Origin: JAOUEA01 sp963734685
GTDB taxonomy: Bacteria; Actinomycetota; UBA4738; HRBIN12
NCBI GenBank assembly: GCA_963734685.1
Contig: CAVTIC010000001.1
Coordinates: forward strand, 248,001-312,000
DNA length: 64,000 nt
Reading direction: 5' to 3'
Part shown: positions 25,947-35,897 of the stretch, piece by piece
Layout: every line of letters begins with the position of its first letter
Numbering within the stretch: the first letter of the stretch is position 1
Program-made: the position numbers and the translations under genes
Notes under the pieces: generated by a model
Database searches by the model: none
Told to the model about the DNA's origin: nothing
The model's input: only the letters and a program-made list of their open reading frames with translations

Positions 25947-26957
25947 CTAGGAAGCCGGACCGTCGGACGGATCGTCGGACGGATCGTCGGACGGATCTCT
26001 CGGCGGCTCGGATCCCGGGTCGCCGCCGAGCGGCTCGGTCGCCTCCGCGGACGGCGCGGTGTCCTCGACGGGGATCTGCTCGGCGGGCGGCACCGACGTG
26101 GGCACCGGCGCCGGCGGGATCGATGCCGTCGAGGCGCCGGCGGGAGGGGCGGGCGGGGGCGCGCCACCGGGAAGCCCCGCACCCGGTGGCATCGTCGGCG
26201 CGCCGGCCGACGAGCCGCGACGGCGACGCATCACGAGATACAGCACGAACAGCCCGGCGATCAGCACGAGGCCGATCGGGAGGAAGATCAGCGGGCTGTC
26301 GCCCGATCGCTCGCCCGAGGGATCGGCCGAAGCGCCGGTGCCCCCTGAGTCTCCGTCGGCGGCCGCCTCGGCGCCGTCTCCCGAGGCGGACGCCACCGCG
26401 GTCAGTTCCGTGCGCTCGCCGAACTTCGGCTCCCAGGTCACCGTGGTGCCGTCGACCTGTCCGTTGGTCTCGATGATCTCGCCCGGGAACGTGACCGCGA
26501 TGCGCAACTCGGCGGTATCGAAGGCCTCCGTGATCTGCCCCTCGAGAGGATTGCCCTGAAGTTCCCGGTCCGCGGTCGACAGGTCGAGCACACCGGTGAC
26601 CTCGAACCGATCGCCTTCGCGGACGATCGACAGGGAATCGGGGTCGGAGCTCTGCTGCAGCTCCGCGAGGGGAACGCTGTCGAAGATGACTTTGGTGCCC
26701 ACGAACGTGTCGTCCTCGTACGGCTCCTGCGTTGCGCCCTCGACATCGGAGGGCACTTGCGTCTGGCCGAGGAAGTCGTCGACGGTCTGACCCGAGAGTT
26801 CGAGCAGTTCCTTGTTCACGGCGAACACGAGCTCCCCGTCGACCGTGTCGTCGGATGAGACGGTGAGGGCCATGTCGAGCTTCAGGCAACCCGTGAGCAG
26901 GAGGGTGAGGACGGACAGGATCGCGAGGCTGCGGCCCCAGGCTCGGGCGGTTCGCAT
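25947..26957 (-). CDS. LppM-type lipoprotein with C-terminal membrane helix and proline-rich tail
   Basis: 336 residues. The start is ATG 26957, with AAGGAG eight bases ahead; a -10 TAGGCT lies at 27033-27038 on the minus strand. The signal segment ends at a lipobox, TLLLTGCLKLD, so Cys 28 or so would be lipidated. Residues 30-200 form the LppM fold (LDMALTVSSDDTVDGELVF at its start, TVTWEPKFGERTEL near its end). A membrane helix (FLPIGLVLIAGLFVLYLVM) follows, then basic RRRR, then a Pro/Ala/Asp tail with three PSDD/PSDG repeats from a 12-base tandem repeat at 25963-26000. LppM in mycobacteria affects phagosome handling; here only surface location is safe. Confidence 0.75.
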   Translation of the reverse strand: MRTARAWGRSLAILSVLTLLLTGCLKLDMALTVSSDDTVDGELVFAVNKELLELSGQTVDDFLGQTQVPSDVEGATQEPYEDDTFVGTKVIFDSVPLAELQQSSDPDSLSIVREGDRFEVTGVLDLSTADRELQGNPLEGQITEAFDTAELRIAVTFPGEIIETNGQVDGTTVTWEPKFGERTELTAVASASGDGAEAAADGDSGGTGASADPSGERSGDSPLIFLPIGLVLIAGLFVLYLVMRRRRGSSAGAPTMPPGAGLPGGAPPPAPPAGASTASIPPAPVPTSVPPAEQIPVEDTAPSAEATEPLGGDPGSEPPRDPSDDPSDDPSDGPAS

Positions 26958-27467
26958 CGAACTGGCTCCTTCGCGTGTCTGGTCGGGGAGAGCCACCGAC
27001 GATCCAAGGGACCGGCCGCCGTGGCGGGTCCGAGCCTACCCCGGGGCCATGGCCATCTCACGCATGCCGCCCGGCGCCGTGCCCGCGGGTAGACCCGCCG
27101 GCCGGTGCCGTGCGACACCCTGACGGTGGTCACGTCGACGTGCCGACGCTGCTCGACGGCGATCTCGATCTGGCCGAGGGCATCCGTTGCAGGGGCTGGC
27201 CGTCCGGGACGGATGGCGTTCCGCGCCTAGGCGGCGGCACCGCAGAGCCCTTCTCGCAGAGCCCTTCTCGCATCGGCCTCGGCCAGGTCCGGCCGCGACC
27301 GGGCGGCCTCGCGGCCTGGTTCGGGCGCTGAAAGGCCCCTCGGATGTGACTTTTTTCCCTTCTTCTCATCCCCTGCCCACCAGCGATCCTCGGCAGAACG
27401 TCGCACATCTGCGAAACCGGAAGCGCGTGACGGCTCGGAACTCGGCCGCTAGGGTCGTGCGATCCGC
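26958..27467. other. Long intergenic stretch with promoters at both ends
   Basis: The left side holds the TAGGCT -10 box (27033-27038, minus) for the lipoprotein gene. The right side holds TAGGGT (27450-27455, plus) ahead of the CAP-domain gene. In between are an imperfect duplication of GCAGAGCCCTTCTC near 27241-27270 and an unusual pyrimidine tract (CTTTTTTCCCTTCTTCTC, about 27351-27368) that stands out from the GC-rich surroundings. No gene is supported. Confidence 0.4.
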
Positions 27468-27926
27468 ATGAGACGTGCGAAGACCTTCCTGATCGCCTTC
27501 CTCCTGGCTGCCGTGGTGATGGTGGCCGTACCCATGACCGCCGGTGCAGCCAAGGCCGCAAGCTCGAAAGAGTTGCGCCGCAAGCTCTTTTCCCTCACGA
27601 ACAGCGCTCGTCGGAACAACGGCATGCGACCCCTCGCGTTGAATTGGCGCCTGTCGAGCAACGCAGCGACACATTCCCGGCGCATGGCGGCCAGGGGCAC
27701 CATCTTCCACTCCGCGAACCTCTACGAGCTCGTCCGTCCTTGGCATCCGTCAACGTGGGGCGAGAACGTCGGCATGGCGGGCACCGTCACACGCGTGCAA
27801 AGGCTGTTCATGCGCAGCGCGCCACACCGCGGGAACATCCTCCGCAGCGCCTACTCGCACGTCGGCATCGGCGTGGTCCGTGCCGGCGGTCGCATCTGGG
27901 CAACGGTGATCTTCTACGGCGGCTGA
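27468..27926 (+). CDS. Secreted CAP-domain (SCP-like) protein
   Basis: 152 residues. An N-terminal signal peptide (MRRAKTFLIAFLLAAVVMVA, cleavage after about AGA at 26) precedes a short CAP domain: LRRKLFSLTNSARRNNGMRP, then LSSNAATHSRRMAARGTIFH (His of the CAP cavity), the GENVG motif in STWGENVGMA, SAPHRGNILRSAYSHVGIG with the second His, and WATVIFYGG at the end. This is the typical small bacterial CAP build of about 120 residues. CAP proteins are extracellular and bind lipids or act on the wall; bacterial roles are largely unknown. Single gene. Confidence 0.85.
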   Translation: MRRAKTFLIAFLLAAVVMVAVPMTAGAAKAASSKELRRKLFSLTNSARRNNGMRPLALNWRLSSNAATHSRRMAARGTIFHSANLYELVRPWHPSTWGENVGMAGTVTRVQRLFMRSAPHRGNILRSAYSHVGIGVVRAGGRIWATVIFYGG

Positions 27927-27970
27927 CCCGGCTCTTCGCGGGCCCGGGGCCGACGTTCGGCGTCCCGGCG

Positions 27971-30900
27971 CTAGCCGATCAACGCGCGGATCTGCCGCAG
28001 CGCCACAGTGAGCTGGGCGAGGTCGCCCATGCCGTCGACCGCCAGGCTCCGCATGAACCGCTGCAGCCGCGTGTAAGCGTCGTCACGGGATTCGAGGAAT
28101 TTCTCGACCGCCTCATCGATCGGCAGCCCCCCGCATTCGGCGAGCACCGCCTCCGCCAGGCTGCGACGCAGGGTGAAGAGATCGTCCTCCATCGACTGCA
28201 GGGCCCACCGCTGCCACCGGCTGCCCCTCGGCATGTCCTCGACCTGGTGCTCGAGCCAGTCGAGCTCGAGCCGCTCGCCCAGCAGGAAGAACCCGCGGGC
28301 CACCTCGAGCACCGTGCGGCCGGTCGCGTGCGAGACCGCGATGATGTCGGGTCCGTGCACGAGTTCAGCCTGGAAGGCGTGCCGGCGGGCGATCTCGGCC
28401 GGGACGCCCTCGGCCTCGAGGCGCCGGACGGTGTGCTCATGCTCCTCCCGCCAGGCCTCGGGTCCGATCTGGTCGATCACGCCGGAGAGCTCGCGGAACG
28501 ACTCGCGGGCGTCGTCGACGGCGTCCGCGAGCCGGCGCCCCGACGAGCGCACGAGGTACCACCGCGAGGTGGTCTCGACCAGCCAGTCGACCCCGCTCAT
28601 GAGCTCGTTCTGGATGCCGGGATCGATCAGACCGTCGAGCGCCTCGACGTCGGACCAGCGCTCCACGGCGCCGGTCACGTCGCGCGCGATACGGAAGGCT
28701 CGCACCGCGTCGGCGGGGCTCGCCCCCGTCTCGGTGACCATGCGAGAGACGAACGTCACGCCCTGCGCATTCACCACGTCGTTCGAGATGATCGTCGCGA
28801 TCAGCTCCCGGCGCAGCGGGTGCTCGTCGATCAGGTGCCCGAACCGCTCCACGATCTTGGCTGGGAAGTAGGCCCGCAGGTCCTGCGCGAGGTAAGGCGA
28901 GTCCGGGAGATCCGACTCCACGAGGGCGGCGAAGATCGCCCGCTTCGCGTACGCGAGCAGCACGGCCAGCTCCGGTCGCACTAGCCCTTCACCGGCGGCG
29001 CGCCGTTCCACCATCTCGTCCCCTGACGGCAGGAACTCGACGTCGCGCTCGAGCTCGCCGTCGTCGCTCTCGAGCTGTTGCATCAGGTCCTCGTGAGCCT
29101 CGACCCGCTGCGTGCGCAGCTCCACCTCCTGGGAAAGGATCTGCGCCTGCTGGTAGTTGTCGTAGAGCACGTGAGCGACGATGTCGTCGGCGCACTCCTG
29201 CATCAGGACGTTGCGTTCGTCCATCGTGAGCTCGCCGCGCCTGATCGCGAGTCCGAGCAGGATCTTGATGTTCACCTCGTGGTCCGAGGTGTCCACACCG
29301 GCGGAGTTGTCGATGAAGTCGGTGTTGATACGACCCCCGGTGCGCGCGTACTCGATGCGCCCACGCTGGGTGAACCCGAGGTTGCCGCCCTCGCCCACGA
29401 CCCGGGCGCGCACCTGATCGCCGTTCACCCGCACGGGGTCGTTCGCGCGGTCCCCGACCTCGGTGTGTCCCTCGCGCGTGGCCTTCACGTAGGTGCCGAT
29501 GCCGCCGTTCCACAGCAGGTCGACCGGTGCCTGCAGCGCATGACGGATCACCTCGGCGGGGGTCATCTCCTGGGGCACGTCGCCGCCGATGCCCAGCGAG
29601 TCGCGGGCCTCGGCGGACAGGGTCACGCTCTTGGACGAGCGGTCGAGCACGGCGCCACCGGCCGACATCAGCGAACGGTCGTAGTCGTTCCACGTGGATC
29701 GCGGCGTGGTGAACAGTCGCTGCCGCTCCGCGAACGAGGCTGCCGGGTCGGGGTCGGGATCGATGAACACGTGCCGATGATCGAACGCGAAGACGAGCTT
29801 GATCTGCGCCGTGTACAGCATGCCGTTGCCGAACACGTCGCCCGACATGTCCCCGATGCCGACGACTGTGAACGGCTGGGTCATCACGTCGACGCCGATC
29901 TCCCGGAAGTGCCGTTTCACCGATTCCCATGCCCCACGGGCCGTGATGCCGAGCGCCTTGTGGTCGTAGCCTTGGGATCCGCCGCTCGCGAACGCGTCAC
30001 CGAGCCAGAATCCGTACTCCTCGCTCACCGCGTTCGCCGTGTCGCTGAACGTCGCCGTGCCCTTGTCCGCGGCCACCACGAGGTAGGGATCCTCGGCGTC
30101 GTGGATGCGCACGTGCTGCGGGTGCACCGCGCTGCCGTCGACGAGGTTGTCGGTGATGTCGAGCATGCCTCGCATGAAGGTCACGTACTGCGATGACACC
30201 TCGGCACGGAGCTCGTCGGGATTGCTCGGCGTCCGCCGCAGGATGAACCCGCCCTTGGAGCCATCGGGCACGATCACGGCGTTCTTCACCTTCTGCGCCT
30301 TCATCAGGCCCAGCACCTCGGTGCGGTAGTCCTCCTTCCGGTCCGACCAGCGGATGCCACCACGCGCGACCATGCCGCCTCGCAGATGGATCGCCTCCAT
30401 GTGGGGCGAGTAGACGAAGATCTCGAAGAGCGGATTGGGCTTGGGCATCTCTGGCACCCGAGCCGATCGGAGCTTGAAGCTCAGTGAGGAGCGGCCGGGC
30501 ACGTAGGCGTTCGTGCGAACCATCGCCTCGATCGTGCCGAGCAGGCTGCGCAGGATGTTGTCCTGGTCGAGGGAGGTCACCTCGCGAAGGTCGGCATGGA
30601 TCGACTGTCGGATCTCGTCGATCTCGTCCTCACTCGCCCCACGTTCCGGATCGAACTTGGCCTCGAACATGCGCACGAGCCTCGCCGAGATGTGTGCGTG
30701 CTCGGCCATCGCATCGTTGCGGTACTCCTCGGTGTAGCGAGACGAGACGCGCATGCGGTACCTGCGCAACGCCCGAAGGATCTGCACCTGGCGCCAGTCG
30801 AGGTCGGTGAGCGTGACGAGGCGGTTCAGCGAGTCGGACTCGGCCTCGCCGCGCCACACCGCTGCGATCGTCGCCGCGACGTTCTCGGACTCCCTGCCGA

Positions 30901-32803
30901 GATCGAGCACCGCGCCACGTGAGTCGAGCACACCGAAATCGTGGATGTAGACCTTCCCCTCCCCATGGAGCTGCGTGGGGATCTCCTCGACCGCGCGCAG
31001 GCCCAGCGCCTCGAGGATCGGCATGAACGCGGACAGGTCGACCTTGCCGCCGGTCTTGTAGAGCTTCACCCGGGTCAGCCGCTCGCCCTTGGCCTCGTTC
31101 CCGATGCCGACGAGGAATCCCTCGGGCTCGGTCTCGACCCGCTCGAGCGCCAGCACGTCGTCGACGATCAGCGCCCACTCATCCGATGCCTTGTAGTAGC
31201 TCGGGAACCTCGGCGCGTACTTCTCGGCCAACACCGGGCCCCGTTCCGGCCCGACCTTGGCGATCAGCGCGTCTCGAAGGTCGTCGTCCCAGCTGCGCGC
31301 CAGCCGCTCGACCTCGCGTTCCAGCTGCTCGTAGGGCACGTCGGGGATCTGGGTGCCCGGATCGACGTGCACCGTGAAGAAGATCCGGGCCGACTCCGTC
31401 TCACCCAGCGACAGGTGGTAATCGACGGTCGATCCGCGGAACTGCGCGAGGAAGTACTGCTGGAGGCGCTTGCGCAGCGCTGCGTTGAACCGGTCGCGCG
31501 GCAGTGCGACCACGACCGACACGCTGCGCCCGTACAGGTCGCGTCGCACGAGCACGCGGATGCCCCCATGCTTCTCGAGCTGGAGCAGCCCGACCACGAG
31601 CAAGCGGAGCTCCTCGGTGGAGGCCTGGAAGAGTTCGTCCTTGGGGAACGACTCGAACAGCTCCACGACCTCCTTGTAGTCGTGCGAGCCGGGGATCAGG
31701 TCCTCGGCGGCGAGGATCTGCTCGAGCTTGTGGTGCAGGAGCGGCGTCTTGGCGGCCGGCTCCATGTACGCCTTCGACGTGAACAGGCCGATCAGGCGCG
31801 CCTCGCCCACGATCTCACCCTCGTGGTCGACGATCCGGACTCCGATGTAGTCCATGCGCGCACGTCGATGCACCGTGGAGTAGGAATTCGTCTTCGAGAA
31901 CACGAGCAGGTCGCCGTCCTCGATGCGCGAACGCACGGCGGGGTCGAGATCGGCCAGGCGGGTGGTGTCGGCGAACGCCGAACGCTGCACGTCGGAGAGG
32001 ATGCCGAGGCCGCTGGCCGGCACCGTCCGGATCGCCCCCCGGGGCACGCCATCGGCCTCCACCAGCTCGTACTCCCGGTATCCGAGCAGCACGAAGTTGA
32101 GCTGCGCGAGCCACTCCAGGAAGTCGACCGCTTCGCCGACCTCGCCCGGCGGGTACCGCACGGCGGCGGTGCGCGCCAGCTCGATCATGTGCCGGACACG
32201 CTCCTGCATCGGCTCGAAATCCCGCACGACGAGCCGGACGTCGTGCAGGATCCGGCGGGTGCGTTCCTCGAGATCGGGGCGCTCATCGAGCGAGAGCGGC
32301 CGGTCGAGCTCGAAGTGCATCACCGACTCGCGGTGGCTCGCATCGCGGCCGGACATCACGCGTTCGATGCGCCCCTGCTCGTCGCGGACCGTGCCGATCA
32401 CGGGGTGCAGCAGGCGGCGGACGGCGAGGCCCCTCGAGAGCAGCTCTTCCTGCACCGAGTCCACCAGGAACGGCGTGTCATCGCTGTTCGTCTCGACGAC
32501 CGAGCCGACCGCCTCGTAGCCATCCGTCGCCGGATCCGGATCGAACACCCTCACGGCCGACGGGTGCAGACCCCGTCCGTCGGCGAAGTCGAACGCCGAT
32601 CGCACGAGCCCGTAGAGCTGCTCGACGCCCGACGCCTCGAGATCGTCGTTCGAGAGCCGGCGGAGGAAGGCTTTGGCGAAGGCTGAGAGGGCGTCACGCC
32701 GATCGGGAGGCGTGCGCTCGTCGATCGACGCGAGCAAGGCCTGCAACACGGGATGGGGTTCACCCGGCGCGGGAACCGAAGCGGTCTCTGAGCGCGCGTC
32801 CAC
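27971..32803 (-). CDS. gdh: NAD-specific glutamate dehydrogenase, 180-kDa class
   Basis: 1,610 residues, the full length of the large NAD-GDH family. It oxidises glutamate to 2-oxoglutarate and ammonia. The N-terminal 700 residues hold the ACT-like regulatory regions (for example DTPFLVDSVQEELLSRGL). The catalytic part has GGMVARGGIRWSDRKEDYRT, VPDGSKGGFILRR, and the NAD Rossmann stretch GNGMLYTAQIKLVFAFDHRH, followed by GEGGNLGFTQRGRIEYA and NTDFIDNSAGVDTSDHEVNI. The C-terminal 500 residues are the helical region unique to this class. The GTG start has GAGAAT eight bases upstream. Probably used for glutamate catabolism under nutrient shift; no regulator is adjacent. Confidence 0.95.
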   Translation of the reverse strand: MDARSETASVPAPGEPHPVLQALLASIDERTPPDRRDALSAFAKAFLRRLSNDDLEASGVEQLYGLVRSAFDFADGRGLHPSAVRVFDPDPATDGYEAVGSVVETNSDDTPFLVDSVQEELLSRGLAVRRLLHPVIGTVRDEQGRIERVMSGRDASHRESVMHFELDRPLSLDERPDLEERTRRILHDVRLVVRDFEPMQERVRHMIELARTAAVRYPPGEVGEAVDFLEWLAQLNFVLLGYREYELVEADGVPRGAIRTVPASGLGILSDVQRSAFADTTRLADLDPAVRSRIEDGDLLVFSKTNSYSTVHRRARMDYIGVRIVDHEGEIVGEARLIGLFTSKAYMEPAAKTPLLHHKLEQILAAEDLIPGSHDYKEVVELFESFPKDELFQASTEELRLLVVGLLQLEKHGGIRVLVRRDLYGRSVSVVVALPRDRFNAALRKRLQQYFLAQFRGSTVDYHLSLGETESARIFFTVHVDPGTQIPDVPYEQLEREVERLARSWDDDLRDALIAKVGPERGPVLAEKYAPRFPSYYKASDEWALIVDDVLALERVETEPEGFLVGIGNEAKGERLTRVKLYKTGGKVDLSAFMPILEALGLRAVEEIPTQLHGEGKVYIHDFGVLDSRGAVLDLGRESENVAATIAAVWRGEAESDSLNRLVTLTDLDWRQVQILRALRRYRMRVSSRYTEEYRNDAMAEHAHISARLVRMFEAKFDPERGASEDEIDEIRQSIHADLREVTSLDQDNILRSLLGTIEAMVRTNAYVPGRSSLSFKLRSARVPEMPKPNPLFEIFVYSPHMEAIHLRGGMVARGGIRWSDRKEDYRTEVLGLMKAQKVKNAVIVPDGSKGGFILRRTPSNPDELRAEVSSQYVTFMRGMLDITDNLVDGSAVHPQHVRIHDAEDPYLVVAADKGTATFSDTANAVSEEYGFWLGDAFASGGSQGYDHKALGITARGAWESVKRHFREIGVDVMTQPFTVVGIGDMSGDVFGNGMLYTAQIKLVFAFDHRHVFIDPDPDPAASFAERQRLFTTPRSTWNDYDRSLMSAGGAVLDRSSKSVTLSAEARDSLGIGGDVPQEMTPAEVIRHALQAPVDLLWNGGIGTYVKATREGHTEVGDRANDPVRVNGDQVRARVVGEGGNLGFTQRGRIEYARTGGRINTDFIDNSAGVDTSDHEVNIKILLGLAIRRGELTMDERNVLMQECADDIVAHVLYDNYQQAQILSQEVELRTQRVEAHEDLMQQLESDDGELERDVEFLPSGDEMVERRAAGEGLVRPELAVLLAYAKRAIFAALVESDLPDSPYLAQDLRAYFPAKIVERFGHLIDEHPLRRELIATIISNDVVNAQGVTFVSRMVTETGASPADAVRAFRIARDVTGAVERWSDVEALDGLIDPGIQNELMSGVDWLVETTSRWYLVRSSGRRLADAVDDARESFRELSGVIDQIGPEAWREEHEHTVRRLEAEGVPAEIARRHAFQAELVHGPDIIAVSHATGRTVLEVARGFFLLGERLELDWLEHQVEDMPRGSRWQRWALQSMEDDLFTLRRSLAEAVLAECGGLPIDEAVEKFLESRDDAYTRLQRFMRSLAVDGMGDLAQLTVALRQIRALIG

Positions 32804-32892
32804 GGGGCCTCATTCTCGCAGGTCGCCCCAGTCCTGGCGAAGGCTGGAAGGGCCGAACCGCGGCCCGTCGATGTGCCGCCTGGGCCAGCGGG

Positions 32893-33810
32893 TCAGACGT
32901 CGGACGCCACGAGCCGCGCGGCGTGCTCGTCGTAGGTGGCTCGGACGATCGGGAGCAACCCGGTCACGTAGGCACCGCCGACGCACCCCCGACACCAGGC
33001 CGACGCGTTGATCGCCCGCGCCGTCGCCTCCGCGGGGGCGCACGCGCGCAGACTCGCAACGATCGCGCCGTAGCCGTAGGACTCCGCGCCCAGCAGGAGC
33101 GTGTCGCGCGAGGCATCGAGCCCCTGCTCGAGCGAGACGAAGTGCTTCACGCCGACCTCGTTCATGTCCGTCGCTCCGGGCATGTCGCGGGTGGTCGCGA
33201 GTGGGTTGTACCTTGCCGAGGTCGACTCGGCCGTCTGCCAGGTGACGACGATCAGCAGGTTCTCGTCGCAGGCGGGCGCTTCGAGCCGGCCGAGGAATGC
33301 CCCCGCCCAGGCGACGTACGTGAGAGGTCCTCCGTGCAGCGCATCGCTCGGGTCACCCACCCCATCCCCTGCCGCCGGAGGACGCAGGGCTCGCTCGCGT
33401 GCGCGCAGCAGCTCCTCGAGGTAGGCGCTCCAGGTGTCGAGCTCCGACTGTACCCGGCGTGCCCACGGATCCTTCAACGTCGCCCGCAGGTCACGGGAGG
33501 CGCGCATCAGCAGGAACGATGGCACCGCCCATCGAGGATTCGGGCGACGGAGCACGTCGTCCACCGGTGATCGCCCTACCCAGGCCACGCGCGCCTCCAG
33601 CCGCTCGACCTCGGTGGCAGCCCGGTCGATCCGCCCGTACCACCGCTCGATGCGCTCGTACCAGCGCTCCACGCGGGCGTGCGCCTTCTCGATGCGGGCG
33701 TCGATCGTGCGGAGGTCGAGATCGGTCGTCGAGGCGGCGGCCGGAGCAGGCGCGGCGGCCGGAACCAGGACGACAGAGAGCAGCAGCATCGTGAGCAGTC
33801 GACGGCGCAT
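32893..33810 (-). CDS. Secreted protein with coiled coil and lysozyme-like C-terminal domain
   Basis: 305 residues. A signal peptide (MRRRLLTMLLLSVVLVPAAA) is followed by a charged helix rich in Arg/Glu with a repeating WYERIERWYGRIDRA pattern (about 35-75), probably a coiled coil. The C-terminal 130 residues read VTWQTAESTSARYNPLATTR, TDMNEVGVKHFVSLEQGLDA and IVASLRACAPAEATARAINA, ending in SAWCRGCVGG. This resembles the lysozyme/transglycosylase-like domains of actinobacterial and phage tail proteins (W-x-x-AE-x-x-x-x-x-NP and SLEQGI blocks). The E in QTAES would be the acid. Mild wall hydrolysis is an inference; I do not know the exact family. Three cysteines at the end may form a disulphide. 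Confidence 0.55.
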   Translation of the reverse strand: MRRRLLTMLLLSVVLVPAAAPAPAAASTTDLDLRTIDARIEKAHARVERWYERIERWYGRIDRAATEVERLEARVAWVGRSPVDDVLRRPNPRWAVPSFLLMRASRDLRATLKDPWARRVQSELDTWSAYLEELLRARERALRPPAAGDGVGDPSDALHGGPLTYVAWAGAFLGRLEAPACDENLLIVVTWQTAESTSARYNPLATTRDMPGATDMNEVGVKHFVSLEQGLDASRDTLLLGAESYGYGAIVASLRACAPAEATARAINASAWCRGCVGGAYVTGLLPIVRATYDEHAARLVASDV

Positions 33811-33874
33811 GGACGACCGAGGTATCGACCGACGCCCCGTACGTCTTGACCGGAGCGGTTGGTGGCGCGGAGGA

Positions 33875-35719
33875 TCAGGCTCGAGCCGCCTCGACCACCT
33901 CGGCGGCGAGGTCGTACCGACCGAATTGCGGCACCACGTAGACCCCGGCGACCCCTTCCTCGCGTAGCCCAGCGATCAGATCAGCGGCGATCGCGCGACC
34001 CTCGGACCATGCGTTGTCGCCCGACCCGCGCATCCGCTCACGGATCGCATCGGGGATCGCGATGCCCGGCACCTCGTTGTGCAGGAACTCCGCGTGGCTC
34101 GCGCTGACAAGCGGTAGGACGCCGGCGAGCAGGGGCACGTCGAGGGGCTCAGCTGCCTCCCGCTCGTACGCCACGCGCATCCTCCGCACGGTATCCAGTT
34201 CGTAGACGGGCTGGGACAGGAGGAACGCGGCGCCGGAACGGACCTTCTTCCTCAGCAGGCGTACCTCGCGCTCGAGATCGATCGCCCCCGGGGCGACCGC
34301 CGCACCTGCGAAGAACGATGTCGGCTCACCGATCGTCGACCCTCGCCGGTCACGCCCTTCGTTGAAGCCGCTCGTGATGAGCTCGAGCAGGCCGGTCGCC
34401 GTGACGTCGACGTCGTTGATCGTCTGCGGGTACTCACCGATCGACACCGGATCGCCGACGCAGACGAATAGGTTGCGGATGCCGAGCGCGTGCGCCCCGA
34501 GCAGGTCGCCCTGCAGGCGCAGCAGGTTCCGCCCCCGCGTCGGGAAGTGCAGCACCGCTTCGATCCCCGCCTCATCCTGTACGAGGCGGCAGGCGGCCCA
34601 GGCGCTCATTCGCATCTTCGCCATCGGGGAGTCGGCCACGTCGACGACGTCGGCGCCGGCATCGCGCAGCGTGCTCGCCGCCGCGATCAGGGTGGCGACG
34701 CTCGTTGATCTCGGCGGCTCCATCTCGACGGCCACCACGAACCGTCCCGCGGCCAACGACCGCTGCAGCCCGGTCGCAGCGATCGCCGTGGACGCCGGAG
34801 ACACCTCGGGGACCGGGACCCACGGCTCGACGCGGACCCGCGGCCCCCGCTCCCGCATCGCCTCGGCGATCGCCGCCGTGTGGGCGGGACCGGTGCCGCA
34901 ACATCCCCCGACGATCGCGGCTCCCTCGTCGACCGCGGCGAGCGCGAGCTCGGCCACGTAACGAGGGGTCGCCTGGTAGACGAACCGCCCGCCGACGCGG
35001 GCGGGCCCGCCCGCGTTGGGTCGCGACGCGATGACCGCCCCGTCCGACACGGGCACGATCGCTCGCACGAGCCTGAGCGCTTGCGCCGGACCTTCCCCGC
35101 AATTCACCCCGAGTACGTCCGCCCCCAGATCGACCAGTCGCGTCGCCACCTCCTCCGGCGTCGACCCGAGCGGGGTGCGATCGTCACGGGTGAACGTCGC
35201 GCTCGCGAGAAGGACGAGGCCGGGCGCCGCGTCCCGCGCGGCCGCGAGGGCCTGCTCCATCTCGCGCAGGTCGGTCTGGGTCTCGATGACGAGTAGATCG
35301 ACCCCCGCCTGGGCCAGGGCACCGGCTTGCTCCCGGTAGGCCTCGAACGCGTCACCGGGCTGGACCCGCCCGTAGGGCGCTAACCTGACGCCGAGCGGGC
35401 CCATCGAACCACCCACCAGCTCGGCGCCCGACCGTCTCGCGAGGTGGACGCCGGCCGAGTTCAACAGCGCGACTCGGTCGCCCAGACCATGCTCCCCCAG
35501 ACGGTAACGGTTCCCGCCGAACGTGTTGGTGATCACGAGGCGAGCGCCCGCTGCCACGAATGCCCGGTGGGTGGCTTCGACCCGCTCGGGGTCGTCCGCG
35601 TTCCATGCCTCGACGCAGCCCACGGGCGGCGGCCCTGTGGCGAGCAGCGAGGTTCCGGTGCCGCCGTCAGCGAGCAGCGGGCCGTCCTCCAGCAGCGATC
35701 GGAGCGCCTCGATCCGCAT
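33875..35719 (-). CDS. Homocysteine S-methyltransferase / methylenetetrahydrofolate reductase fusion
   Basis: 614 residues from ATG 35719; ATG 35767 has a better GAGG site five bases ahead and would add 16 residues without family character, so the start is uncertain. Residues 1-290 are a homocysteine methyltransferase: LLADGGTGTSLL, TNTFGGNRYRL, and zinc ligands Cys in VNCGEGP and Cys-Cys in VGGCCGTGP. Residues 320-614 are MTHFR: VAVEMEPPRS, FPTRGRNLLRLQGDLLGAHA, LFVCVGDP, and LLSQPVYELDTV. The same fusion is known as YitJ in Bacillus. It links 5-methyl-THF production to methionine formation or the S-methylation of homocysteine. Divergent from a membrane protein gene. Confidence 0.9.
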   Translation of the reverse strand: MRIEALRSLLEDGPLLADGGTGTSLLATGPPPVGCVEAWNADDPERVEATHRAFVAAGARLVITNTFGGNRYRLGEHGLGDRVALLNSAGVHLARRSGAELVGGSMGPLGVRLAPYGRVQPGDAFEAYREQAGALAQAGVDLLVIETQTDLREMEQALAAARDAAPGLVLLASATFTRDDRTPLGSTPEEVATRLVDLGADVLGVNCGEGPAQALRLVRAIVPVSDGAVIASRPNAGGPARVGGRFVYQATPRYVAELALAAVDEGAAIVGGCCGTGPAHTAAIAEAMRERGPRVRVEPWVPVPEVSPASTAIAATGLQRSLAAGRFVVAVEMEPPRSTSVATLIAAASTLRDAGADVVDVADSPMAKMRMSAWAACRLVQDEAGIEAVLHFPTRGRNLLRLQGDLLGAHALGIRNLFVCVGDPVSIGEYPQTINDVDVTATGLLELITSGFNEGRDRRGSTIGEPTSFFAGAAVAPGAIDLEREVRLLRKKVRSGAAFLLSQPVYELDTVRRMRVAYEREAAEPLDVPLLAGVLPLVSASHAEFLHNEVPGIAIPDAIRERMRGSGDNAWSEGRAIAADLIAGLREEGVAGVYVVPQFGRYDLAAEVVEAARA

Positions 35720-35810
35720 GCCTCGATCGTCGCAGACGGACGTGACGATCGGGCGGAAGCGGGCCATGGGTTCCTCGACGGTGCGACACCGGCCTGGGTA
35801 CCATCCGCGG

Positions 35811-35894
35811 GTGCTCATCCGTTCGGACGCAGCCACGACGACCACGGCGACCGTGCTCGCTGCATGCTGGTCGTCGACGGGCGACGGCAACTGA
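35811..35894 (+). CDS. Possible leaderless micro-ORF ahead of the secreted FN3-like protein
   Basis: GTG 35811 is six bases after TACCAT (35799-35804), so it would be leaderless. It codes 27 residues, MLIRSDAATTTTATVLAACW plus SSTGDGN, and stops three bases before the ATG of the next gene, which itself lacks a Shine-Dalgarno. Translational coupling is possible. No homologue is recognised; a chance open frame is equally possible. Confidence 0.3.
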   Translation: MLIRSDAATTTTATVLAACWSSTGDGN

Positions 35895-35897
35895 GCG

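Noticed and set aside
30941..32686. 581-codon plus-strand open frame
   Set aside because: Antisense shadow of NAD-glutamate dehydrogenase.
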